A stretch of 13,216 bases of DNA from the NCBI GenBank assembly GCA_902795905.1, contig CADBMY010000343.1:1-13216 (forward strand), read 5' to 3'. The first letter of the stretch is position 1; every line of letters starts with the position of its first letter. The DNA is from an uncultured Erysipelotrichaceae bacterium. Its GTDB lineage: Bacteria; Bacillota_I; Bacilli_A; Erysipelotrichales; Erysipelotrichaceae. Of the stretch, positions 7,551 to 13,216 are shown piece after piece. The notes under the pieces were generated by a model that saw nothing but the letters and a program-made list of their open reading frames with translations, was not told the DNA's origin and did not search any database. A program made the position numbers and the translations under genes.

Positions 7551-7744
7551 TGATCCGGTTCTATCTTGAGACTGCTGTGTATATCATGTGTCTTGTGCTG
7601 TCGTTCTACGGCATGAGCGCAGTGAACTTTGAAAAGATGATTAAGGCCAATCATGTCTGGCAGGCACAGCTTCTGTATGCACTGCTGGTGATGGCTCTGG
7701 CATACCTGACCGGCAGTTTCATCCTCAGTTTTATTTATTCGTAA
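7550..7744 (+). CDS. Small DUF1146 family membrane protein (YwzB-like)
   Basis: A 64-residue protein with two hydrophobic helices (about 5-25 and 40-62), joined by a short polar linker with NFEKMIKANHVWQAQLL. The pattern of a first helix, an F-K-hydrophobic stretch and a second helix containing LAYLTGSFILSF matches DUF1146, whose Bacillus subtilis member YwzB lies just downstream of the ATP synthase operon. The function of the family is unknown. The start codon overlaps the upp stop (TAATG), and no separate ribosome site is evident, so expression depends on upp translation. A perfect inverted repeat follows the stop by 2 nt. Real coding is supported by the stop-start overlap, the membrane pattern and similar codon use. 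Confidence 0.75.
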   Translation: MIRFYLETAVYIMCLVLSFYGMSAVNFEKMIKANHVWQAQLLYALLVMALAYLTGSFILSFIYS

Positions 7745-7746
7745 AG

Positions 7747-7771
7747 GACAGCAGGCAGTATGCCTGCTGTC
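7747..7771. promoter_or_regulatory. Perfect 11-bp inverted repeat (hairpin or operator) at the tagO-like promoter
   Basis: GACAGCAGGCA (7747-7757) and TGCCTGCTGTC (7761-7771) are exact complements around a 3-nt GTA loop. The repeat starts 2 nt after the DUF1146 stop and ends 1 nt before the TG of the extended -10 box at 7773. Neither strand has a proper T tract after the stem, so it is not a standard intrinsic terminator. It covers the -35 region of the next promoter and could be a repressor site, or a T-less terminator for the upp transcript. Confidence 0.6.
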
Positions 7772-7772
7772 A

Positions 7773-7781
7773 TGTTATAAT
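7773..7781 (+). promoter_or_regulatory. Extended -10 promoter of the tagO-like gene
   Basis: TGT-TATAAT is a consensus extended -10 box. The expected start near 7788 gives a leader of about 14 nt containing GGAAGG (7789-7794), 7 nt before the ATG at 7802. No TTGACA-like -35 is present; that region is occupied by the inverted repeat. Confidence 0.7.
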
Positions 7782-7801
7782 AGCCGTTGGAAGGTAAATC
7801 A

Positions 7802-8917
7802 ATGAATCTTGTCTTAGGTGCGTTACCGTATTTCCTGGTACCGTTCGTGGTATCGCTGATCCTGGTTCCGGTCTGCAAACAGATCGGTTTTAAGCTTGGT
7901 ATCTATGCCCAGGAGAATCAGCGTACGGTGCATCACGGCAGGATCGTCAGAATGGGCGGAACAGCGATCTTTGTGGCATTTATCCTTGCGGTCACACTGT
8001 TCATGTCGGCGGATGATACGCTCAACGGTATCGTTCTCGGCGGTACGCTGGTGTTTATCGGCGGTCTGCTTGATGATATCTATGAATTTTCACCGAAGAA
8101 GAAGATCATGTTTCAGGTTGCCGGTGCCTTAATTGCGATGATCCTCGGCAAGATCTATCTCTCGGAGATGCATATCTTCGGACTGGCTCTGACCAATCCC
8201 CTGATCACGTACGGTATCTCGTTCTTCTGGATCATTGGTATTACCAATGCGATCAACCTGATCGACGGACTTGACGGTCTGTCTTCCGGTATTTCAACGA
8301 TCGTTATCCTGACCATCGGACTGCTTGGCTACTTCATGGGCAGACGTGATATCTGTATTCTGGCGCTCTGCCTCAGCGGGGCGATCCTCGGTTTCCTGCC
8401 GTATAACTTCCATCCGGCTTCGATCTTTGTCGGTGACTGCGGCGCCCAGTTCATGGGCTTTACGATCGCCTGTATATCGCTTCTCGGCTTTAAGACGACG
8501 GCCCTGATCACACTGGGTTTCCCGATCCTGTTACTGTTTATTCCGATCAGTGATACACTGCTGGCGATCATCCGCCGTAAGCTTAAGGGACAGAAGTTCT
8601 CCCAGGCTGACAAGGGACATCTGCATCATGTGCTGATGATCAAACTGAAACTGGGACATCAGCGGACGGTGCTGACCCTGTATCTGGTTACGGCGCTGTT
8701 TGCGGCAAGTGCGATCCTGAGCTATTTCTATCCCCGCTACGGTCTGATCATGGTGGCGGTGATGTTTGTGCTGTTTGAGCTGTTTATCGAATATACAGGC
8801 ATGGTCAATCCCAGGTTCCATCCGATCCTCTCTCTGCTGAACCGGATGACCGGTTGGCCGACACTGAAAAACGGACAGGATCCGGTGGATTCTGCCCTCA
8901 GTGAGGAACAGTCATAG
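7802..8917 (+). CDS. tagO: Undecaprenyl-phosphate N-acetylglucosaminyl 1-phosphate transferase (TagO/WecA family)
   Basis: Transfers a HexNAc-1-phosphate, usually GlcNAc-1-P, from UDP-sugar to undecaprenyl phosphate at the membrane, the first step of wall teichoic acid or related polymer synthesis. The 371-residue protein has about ten to eleven membrane helices and the family motifs: HHGRIVRMGG (44-53), LLDD with Asp91-Asp92 (89-92), NAINLIDGLDGL (149-160), FVGDCGAQFMGF (209-220), and HLHH (273-276). The HLHH motif points to the WecA/TagO branch rather than MraY. The start is ATG 7802, behind GGAAGG. An in-frame TTG at 7787 would add five residues, but it lies at or before the predicted transcription start, so it is rejected. 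Position after upp fits the common Firmicutes cluster of upp, wall-precursor genes and ATP synthase. The gene ends in a strong terminator. The exact sugar donor cannot be told. Confidence 0.9.
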   Translation: MNLVLGALPYFLVPFVVSLILVPVCKQIGFKLGIYAQENQRTVHHGRIVRMGGTAIFVAFILAVTLFMSADDTLNGIVLGGTLVFIGGLLDDIYEFSPKKKIMFQVAGALIAMILGKIYLSEMHIFGLALTNPLITYGISFFWIIGITNAINLIDGLDGLSSGISTIVILTIGLLGYFMGRRDICILALCLSGAILGFLPYNFHPASIFVGDCGAQFMGFTIACISLLGFKTTALITLGFPILLLFIPISDTLLAIIRRKLKGQKFSQADKGHLHHVLMIKLKLGHQRTVLTLYLVTALFAASAILSYFYPRYGLIMVAVMFVLFELFIEYTGMVNPRFHPILSLLNRMTGWPTLKNGQDPVDSALSEEQS

Positions 8918-8940
8918 ATCTCTGCGGAGATCTTTTTTTT
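8916..8940 (+). terminator. Intrinsic terminator after the tagO-like gene
   Basis: AGATCTC (8916-8922) and GAGATCT (8927-8933) form a 7-bp stem with a TGCG loop, followed by an unbroken run of eight T (8933-8940). The left arm begins inside the TAG stop codon (8915-8917), the same compact arrangement as at 3070. Confidence 0.9.
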
Positions 8941-8996
8941 ACAAATTTCGTGGAGATTCAGCTTTCCCTGCGTATGTGAGTTACGGAGGTGAAAGT

Positions 8997-9572
8997 ATGG
9001 ACAGAGATTTAGTCCGTTCCCTGAATGATCAGGCAATTGCTGCAGCCGGCAGTAAGGAGACATGGCAGGGATATCTGGAACACAGAAAGAGCATATACGA
9101 ACCGTATGTGCATGAAAACATGGAGAATAACCTGGTATCGGAGGCCAACTGGCTGCTCAGGGCACAGTGCTTATCCGCGGAGGAGCTGGGCATGTTTCTG
9201 CATGTCGGGGATGTCTGCTTCATGGATTTCGGACAGGCATATATCCAGGAGATCGGCTATCAGCACTTTGGCATCATCATGTCGATCTGCCGGAAGAAAG
9301 CTCTCGTGATCCCGATGACAAGCAACCCTGTACAGTATGCCAAGGCATATGATGCCAAGGAGAATCCTCACGGGAAGATCCACCTGATGCGTCTTGGCGA
9401 GATACCGGGACTGCGCTATCCTTCGGTATTGTTTCTGAATGATATGAAGTTTGTGAATACGGCCAGGGTGATCGAAGTCAAGGCACATGTGGATGTCGAC
9501 AGTGTGTTGTTCAGGCGTATACAGCAGCGGATGATGCAGGTTATGTTTCTGAGGGATGATATCGCATGGTAG
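8997..9572 (+). CDS. PemK/MazF-like protein with N-terminal extension
   Basis: A 191-residue protein whose C-terminal two thirds resemble the PemK/MazF endoribonuclease toxin fold. GDVCFMDFGQAYIQEIG (71-87) aligns without gaps to the first strand and loop of Bacillus MazF as I recall it, VIPMTSN (104-110) to the second strand with its Thr (Thr108), and SVLFLNDMKFVNTARV to the third conserved block. MazF catalytic Arg25 is replaced by His90. Residues 1-65 are an extra, mainly helical segment not found in the roughly 115-residue MazF toxins. No antitoxin gene is adjacent: the preceding gene is the tagO-like one behind a terminator. The start is ATG 8997, with GGAGG (8985-8989) 7 nt upstream; the frame is open further up into the tagO end but has no ribosome site. 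tilS begins 9 nt after the stop. It could be an RNase, an RNA-binding protein or an inactive relative; function unproven. Confidence 0.75.
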   Translation: MDRDLVRSLNDQAIAAAGSKETWQGYLEHRKSIYEPYVHENMENNLVSEANWLLRAQCLSAEELGMFLHVGDVCFMDFGQAYIQEIGYQHFGIIMSICRKKALVIPMTSNPVQYAKAYDAKENPHGKIHLMRLGEIPGLRYPSVLFLNDMKFVNTARVIEVKAHVDVDSVLFRRIQQRMMQVMFLRDDIAW

Positions 9573-9575
9573 AAT
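9567..9575 (+). promoter_or_regulatory. Extended -10 box 6 nt before the tilS ATG
   Basis: TGG-TAGAAT is followed by GAGTAT and then the tilS ATG at 9582, so transcription would start at or next to the A of the start codon. The box overlaps the last codon (Trp) and TAG stop of the PemK-like gene. The -35 position is poor (TTCTGA at 17 nt). No Shine-Dalgarno sequence lies at normal distance; GAGGG at 9551-9555 is about 26 nt away. Confidence 0.5.
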
Positions 9576-9581
9576 GAGTAT

Positions 9582-10796
9582 ATGTTTGAACAGTGCGGTG
9601 ATAAAGTATGGCTGGCTGCTGTATCCGGCGGTCCTGATTCGATGGCTCTGCTCGCTCTCTGTCTGGAACAGGGTATCCGGGTGGAAGCTGCACATGTGAA
9701 TTATCATCACCGTCTGCAGGCTGAGGAAGAAGAGGAATACGTCAGGACCTTCTGCAGGGAAAGGGGTATTCCTTTTCATGTACTGTCCGATGCATTTACA
9801 TGGGAAGGCAACTTTGAAGCGGAAGCCCGGAAGTACCGTTATGAGTGGTTCCGGCAGTTGGTGAAGGAACACGGTCTTGCGGGTGTCATGACAGGACATC
9901 AGGAAGATGATCTGCTGGAGACCTATGTGATGCAGAAGGAGAAAGGGCTCACACCGGTGTATTACGGTCTGCAGGAGATCATGTACTGGCAGGAGATGAC
10001 CGTATACAGGCCGCTGTTATCCTGTACAAAAAGAGAACTGGAAACCTACTGTGACAGTCACGGTATCCGTTACTATATCGATCATACAAATTATGCGGAT
10101 GATCTGACCCGCAGCCGGATCCGCACGCATGTTGTCTCACAGATGACACCTGCTGAAAGAAGGGCGATGCGTGAAGAGATCAGGGCAAATAACGCAGAAC
10201 TGCAGCACCGGCGCACACAGGCAAAGGCTTTGAGCGATGAACACGGGATCCTGTTACAGGCATACGGCGAGGCAGAAGAGGAAGTGCGTCTTACGGCTTT
10301 GCGTCAGATGTGTGAAACAGCACACGGCAGACACCGCACCGATACATATTACCGGGAGATCGACAGGAAGATCCTGAACGGAGAACAGATGATCAAGGAT
10401 GCCGACGGGTCATTCCTGATCACGGAACAGGGGTATGTGCATCCTGCTGTGTGTCCTGTTTCCTATGCGGATGTATACACGGATGAAGCCTCACTGCGGG
10501 CTGCACAGGCACCGTATTACCGCGTGGAAAACGGCGTACCGGGGATCTTTGCGGTGACTCTGCATGAAAATGATTATCCGGTCACAATACGTACATTCAG
10601 GGATGGCGACAGGGTACATATGCGTTATGGTACGAAGAAAGTCAGCCGCTTCTTCATTGACAGGCATATTCCCCCGTATGAACGTCTGACATGGCCGGTC
10701 ATGGTCAATGCCTCAGGTACGGTCATCCTGGTGCCGGGACTTGGCTGTGATGTCGCACACTACTCTGTCAATCCGACAATATGTGTGATAAAATAA
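9582..10796 (+). CDS. tilS: tRNA(Ile)-lysidine synthetase
   Basis: Attaches lysine to C34 of the CAU-anticodon tRNA-Ile, using ATP, so that it reads AUA as isoleucine; an essential cytoplasmic enzyme. The N-type ATP-pyrophosphatase loop is SGGPDS at residues 15-20, followed by HVNYHHRLQAEEEEEY, EAEARKYRYEWF and GHQEDDLLETY, all diagnostic of TilS. The C-terminal TilS domain is visible as RTFRDGDRVHM, then SRFFIDRHIPPYERLTWPV and ILVPGLG. Length 404 is slightly short of the usual 430-470. The start is forced: the three codons between the in-frame TAG at 9570 and the ATG at 9582 are AAT, GAG and TAT, and later starts would lose the ATP loop. The N-terminus before SGG is therefore unusually short. 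It is followed by hpt and ftsH, the order seen across Firmicutes. The PemK-like gene precedes it by 9 nt. Confidence 0.96.
   Translation: MFEQCGDKVWLAAVSGGPDSMALLALCLEQGIRVEAAHVNYHHRLQAEEEEEYVRTFCRERGIPFHVLSDAFTWEGNFEAEARKYRYEWFRQLVKEHGLAGVMTGHQEDDLLETYVMQKEKGLTPVYYGLQEIMYWQEMTVYRPLLSCTKRELETYCDSHGIRYYIDHTNYADDLTRSRIRTHVVSQMTPAERRAMREEIRANNAELQHRRTQAKALSDEHGILLQAYGEAEEEVRLTALRQMCETAHGRHRTDTYYREIDRKILNGEQMIKDADGSFLITEQGYVHPAVCPVSYADVYTDEASLRAAQAPYYRVENGVPGIFAVTLHENDYPVTIRTFRDGDRVHMRYGTKKVSRFFIDRHIPPYERLTWPVMVNASGTVILVPGLGCDVAHYSVNPTICVIK
10786..10794 (+). promoter_or_regulatory. Candidate extended -10 promoter for hpt within the end of tilS
   Basis: TGA-TAAAAT lies over the last codons of tilS. 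CTGTCA at 10765-10770 is a fair -35 (four of six) at 18 nt. A start near 10801 would give a leader of about 22 nt that contains the hpt ribosome site AAGGAGG at 10807-10813. It would allow hpt-ftsH expression independent of tilS. The AT-rich stop region makes a chance match possible. Confidence 0.4.
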
Positions 10797-10822
10797 TAAA
10801 ATATCGAAGGAGGATACTCTCT

Positions 10823-11359
10823 ATGTTGGAAAAAGATATAAAGAAAGTATTGATCAGTGAAGAACAGATCGTTGCCCGGGCTAAAGAACTCGGTGCCAGA
10901 ATCACTGAAGATTATAAAGACAGGTCACCGCTGATGGTAGCTCTGCTGAGAGGGTCCGTGCCTTTTCTGGCAGAACTGATCAAGCATATCGATCTTGACA
11001 TTCAGTATGACTTCATGGATGTCACAAGCTATGAGGGTACCGAATCTGTCGGTGATATCAAGATCCTGAAAGACCTTGATACATCGATCAGAGGGCTGGA
11101 TATTCTGGTCGTGGAGGATATTGTCGATACCGGCAGAACACTGTCGGCTGTCGTCAAGACGCTCTATAACAAGGGTGCCAATTCTGTAAAGATCGTCACC
11201 CTGCTCGATAAACCCAGCAGAAGAGTAAAAGATATCAGGGCTGACTATATCGGCTTTGAAGTGGAAAATGAGTTCGTTGTCGGTTACGGAATGGATTTCA
11301 ACCAGAAGTACCGCTGCCTGCCGTATATCGGTGTGCTGAAGGATGAACTCTATCAGTAG
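10823..11359 (+). CDS. hpt: Hypoxanthine(-guanine) phosphoribosyltransferase
   Basis: Salvages hypoxanthine and usually guanine to IMP and GMP, using PRPP, in the cytoplasm. The 178-residue protein has the usual type-I PRTase layout: LLRGSVPFLAELI (about 41-53), the flexible-loop segment DFMDVTSYEGT (63-73), the PRPP-binding motif VVEDIVDTGRTL (96-107), and VVGYGMDFNQKYRCLPYIG near the C-terminus, which holds the base-binding residues. The start at ATG 10823 is supported by AAGGAGG, 9 nt upstream; the frame is open back to 10781, but an earlier start would sit in the tilS end without a ribosome site. ftsH begins 16 nt after the stop, so the two are co-transcribed. Sequence alone does not tell hypoxanthine from guanine preference. 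Confidence 0.96.
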   Translation: MLEKDIKKVLISEEQIVARAKELGARITEDYKDRSPLMVALLRGSVPFLAELIKHIDLDIQYDFMDVTSYEGTESVGDIKILKDLDTSIRGLDILVVEDIVDTGRTLSAVVKTLYNKGANSVKIVTLLDKPSRRVKDIRADYIGFEVENEFVVGYGMDFNQKYRCLPYIGVLKDELYQ

Positions 11360-11375
11360 TTTTAAGGAGTAGAAA

Positions 11376-13216
11376 ATGCAGAATAACAGAAGATTGCTTA
11401 CATTTCTGCCATACCTGATCGTGATCGTATCGATCATCAGTTTGCTGGCACTGAACAGCGGATCCGGAAACGAACCTCTCAGTTACAATGAACTTTACGA
11501 TACGATCGAACGTGAGAAGGTGGAAGAATCCGTGATCTCCATCGGCTATACCGTGATTGAGGTACGTGCATCATACGGTGATGAGAATGAACGTACAGTC
11601 ATTACTGCAACGGTTCCCAATACCGAGGAGGAGGTTGCCAGACTGATCGATGAACTGTCGGATTCCAAGCTGAGAGTTGTCGATGCCAATGCCGGCAATG
11701 TCTTCATGGATACGCTGTATTCAGCGATCCCGTTTGTGCTGTTCGTGCTGTTCGGGCTGTGGATGATGAACCGGATGAACGGCTCCGGCAGTGCCAATGC
11801 CAAGGCGTTTGAGTTCGGTAAGTCCAGAGCCAGACTTGAGGAAGCTTCACGGACAAGATTCAGCGATGTTGCAGGATGTGACGAAGAGAAACAGGAAATG
11901 GCGGAGATAATCGATTATCTGAAATCTCCGAAGAAGTTCCAGGATATGGGTGCCCGTATTCCGAAGGGTGTTCTGCTTGTCGGTCATCCCGGTACCGGTA
12001 AGACACTGCTTGCGAAGGCAGTTGCCGGTGAAGCCAACGTTCCGTTCTACAGTATCTCCGGTTCCGACTTCGTGGAGATGTTTGTCGGTGTCGGTGCCAG
12101 CCGTGTGCGTGACATGTTCAAGGAAGCCAAGCGTACAGCCCCGTGTATCATCTTTATCGATGAGATCGATGCCGTGGGACGTCAGCGCGGTGCCGGTTTC
12201 GGCGGCGGCCACGATGAGCGTGAACAGACCCTGAACCAGCTGCTGGTAGAGATGGACGGTATGGAAGAGAATACCGGTATCGTTGTCATTGCGGCAACGA
12301 ACCGTCCCGATGTACTGGACCCTGCGTTACTGCGTGCAGGCCGTTTTGACCGTCAGATCACCGTATCCCTGCCTGACCGCAAGGGACGTAAGGCGATCCT
12401 CGAAGTCCATGCCCGGAACAAGCATCTGGAACCGAATGTGGATCTTGATGCCCTGGCTAAGCGTACACCCGGTTTCAGCGGTGCTGATCTTGAGAATGTG
12501 CTGAATGAAGCAGCGATCCTGGCTGTCCGTGAGAAGAAGAACAAGATCGGTATGCCGCAGATCGATGAGGCGATCGACCGTGTCATGATGGGACCTGCCA
12601 AGACCAGCCGTACATATGATGAGAAGACGAAGAAGCTTGTCGCATATCACGAATCCGGGCATGCGATCATCGGTCTTTACCTGGATAATGCGTCTGTAGT
12701 TCAGAAGGTAACGATCATCCCGAGAGGTCAGGCAGGCGGTTATAACCTGATGACACCGAAGGATGAGAAGATGATGAATACCCGCAATGATCTGCTGGCA
12801 ACGATCACCTCCTACATGGGCGGACGTACGGCAGAGGAGATGTTCTTCGACGATGTGACGACAGGTGCTGTCAACGATATCGAAGTCGCAACGAATCTGG
12901 CCAAGGATATGGTCACCCTGTACGGTATGAGTGATCTTGGACCGATCAAGTATAACTCCGGCAATGAGAATGTCTTCCTCGGCAGAGACTATAACTCACC
13001 GAGCAACGTTTCCGGTCAGGTTGCCTTTGAGATCGATCAGGAAGTACGTAAGATCATCGAGAGCTGCCATGAGAAGGCAAGACAGGTGATCTCTGAGCAC
13101 CGTGAGGAACTGATTCGTATTGCGACAGCACTGATGGAATACGAGACACTGACATCCGAGCAGATCGAACGGGTGATCCGCGGTGAGAAACCGGATCCTG
13201 ATCCGAAACCGGCAGA
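11376..13216 (+). CDS. ftsH: ATP-dependent zinc metalloprotease FtsH, C-terminal tail cut by window end
   Basis: Membrane-anchored AAA+ protease that degrades misfolded membrane and short-lived regulatory proteins. The frame is open from ATG 11376 to the window edge (613 codons). Residues about 8-25 form the first membrane helix, a small extracytoplasmic domain follows, and a second helix (about 113-127, [14 protein letters not shown]) leads into the AAA module. Walker A is GHPGTGKT (203-210), where nearly all FtsH proteins have GPPGTGKT. The pore motif [13 protein letters not shown], Walker [13 protein letters not shown], and second region of homology with RAGRFDRQ are present. The protease zinc motif is HESGH (425-429), and Asp501 in AVNDIEVAT fits the third zinc ligand. 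AAGGAG (11364-11369) precedes the ATG by 6 nt. The end [19 protein letters not shown] suggests that only a short charged or Pro-rich tail is missing. Confidence 0.97.
   Translation, partial: MQNNRRLLTFLPYLIVIVSIISLLALNSGSGNEPLSYNELYDTIEREKVEESVISIGYTVIEVRASYGDENERTVITATVPNTEEEVARLIDELSDSKLRVVDANAGNVFMDTLYSAIPFVLFVLFGLWMMNRMNGSGSANAKAFEFGKSRARLEEASRTRFSDVAGCDEEKQEMAEIIDYLKSPKKFQDMGARIPKGVLLVGHPGTGKTLLAKAVAGEANVPFYSISGSDFVEMFVGVGASRVRDMFKEAKRTAPCIIFIDEIDAVGRQRGAGFGGGHDEREQTLNQLLVEMDGMEENTGIVVIAATNRPDVLDPALLRAGRFDRQITVSLPDRKGRKAILEVHARNKHLEPNVDLDALAKRTPGFSGADLENVLNEAAILAVREKKNKIGMPQIDEAIDRVMMGPAKTSRTYDEKTKKLVAYHESGHAIIGLYLDNASVVQKVTIIPRGQAGGYNLMTPKDEKMMNTRNDLLATITSYMGGRTAEEMFFDDVTTGAVNDIEVATNLAKDMVTLYGMSDLGPIKYNSGNENVFLGRDYNSPSNVSGQVAFEIDQEVRKIIESCHEKARQVISEHREELIRIATALMEYETLTSEQIERVIRGEKPDPDPKPA

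Noticed and set aside
7787..7801. In-frame TTG start that would extend the tagO-like protein by five residues
   Set aside because: The TTG lies at or before the predicted transcription start of the TATAAT promoter and overlaps the ribosome site GGAAGG, which is well spaced for ATG 7802.
8901..8996. Upstream extension of the PemK-like reading frame into the tagO-like gene end
   Set aside because: It would translate through a strong terminator hairpin and T run. ATG 8997 has an excellent GGAGG site.
9171..9899. Long minus-strand open frame (242 codons) across the PemK-like gene and tilS start
   Set aside because: The composition is rich in His, Cys and Gln, typical of an antisense shadow, with no family motif. 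It spans two well-supported plus-strand genes.
10781..10822. Upstream extension of hpt from the ATG at 10781
   Set aside because: It overlaps the tilS end, lacks a ribosome site and adds a non-family Lys/Arg-rich stretch. ATG 10823 has AAGGAGG and the usual family N-terminus.
1..13216. Search for CRISPR arrays, insertion sequences, att sites, tRNA or rRNA genes
   Set aside because: By eye I found no direct-repeat array, no transposase or integrase motifs, no long flanking repeats and no tRNA-like cloverleaf. Genes fill almost the entire window.
1..13216. High visible density of GATC and ATCCTG strings
   Set aside because: They lie within coding sequence and follow from frequent ATC and CTG codons after G-ending codons, so codon preference explains them without a special signal.

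Overview
The window is a stretch of low-to-medium GC Firmicutes chromosome, roughly half GC. The gene content points to a rapidly growing gut- or oral-type lineage, and Erysipelotrichia (Erysipelotrichaceae) is my best guess. That guess rests on AAGGAGG-type ribosome sites, the tilS-hpt-ftsH order typical of Firmicutes, a upp/DUF1146/tagO-type cluster and the general style of the proteins. It is inference; no rRNA or other phylogenetic marker is present. I see no mobile element, CRISPR array, tRNA or rRNA, and no gene-free gap longer than about 150 bases.

Layout. (1) Positions 1-3071, plus strand: the C-terminal three quarters of an M3-family oligoendopeptidase F (cut by the window start), followed after 2 nt by a 572-residue polytopic YfhO/GT-C-like membrane protein that ends in an intrinsic terminator. 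(2) Positions 3217-5771, plus strand: a full-length half-type ABC exporter and, overlapping it by 4 nt, a cytoplasmic SGNH-type hydrolase. (3) Positions 5752-6843, minus strand: a GT-B-like glycosyltransferase whose 3' end overlaps the hydrolase by 20 nt. Its terminator lies inside the hydrolase coding sequence. (4) Positions 6930-8917, plus strand: upp (pyrimidine salvage), a 64-residue DUF1146 membrane protein, and a TagO/WecA-type polyprenyl-phosphate sugar-phosphate transferase closed by a strong terminator. (5) Positions 8997-13216, plus strand: a PemK/MazF-like protein with a 65-residue N-terminal extension, then tilS, hpt and ftsH (ftsH cut by the window end).

How they fit together. 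Regions 1-3 hold envelope and export functions of unknown substrate (GT-C-like protein, ABC exporter, SGNH hydrolase, glycosyltransferase). The TagO-like enzyme would start teichoic acid or other cell-wall polymer synthesis on undecaprenyl phosphate. upp and hpt are base-salvage phosphoribosyltransferases using PRPP. TilS modifies the AUA-reading tRNA-Ile, and FtsH is the membrane AAA protease.

The most noticeable non-gene signal is a recurring extended -10 motif (TGN-TANNNT) at four gene starts. At two of them (the minus-strand glycosyltransferase and tilS) the hexamer lies exactly 6 nt before the ATG with no Shine-Dalgarno sequence, which predicts leaderless mRNAs. Other points worth a second look are the MazF-like protein with His in place of the expected catalytic Arg and no visible antitoxin gene, a His in the FtsH Walker A motif (GHPGTGKT), and a perfect 11-bp inverted repeat over the -35 region of the tagO-like promoter. 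I do not see convincing evidence for a wholly new multi-gene system; most of the window is core genome.
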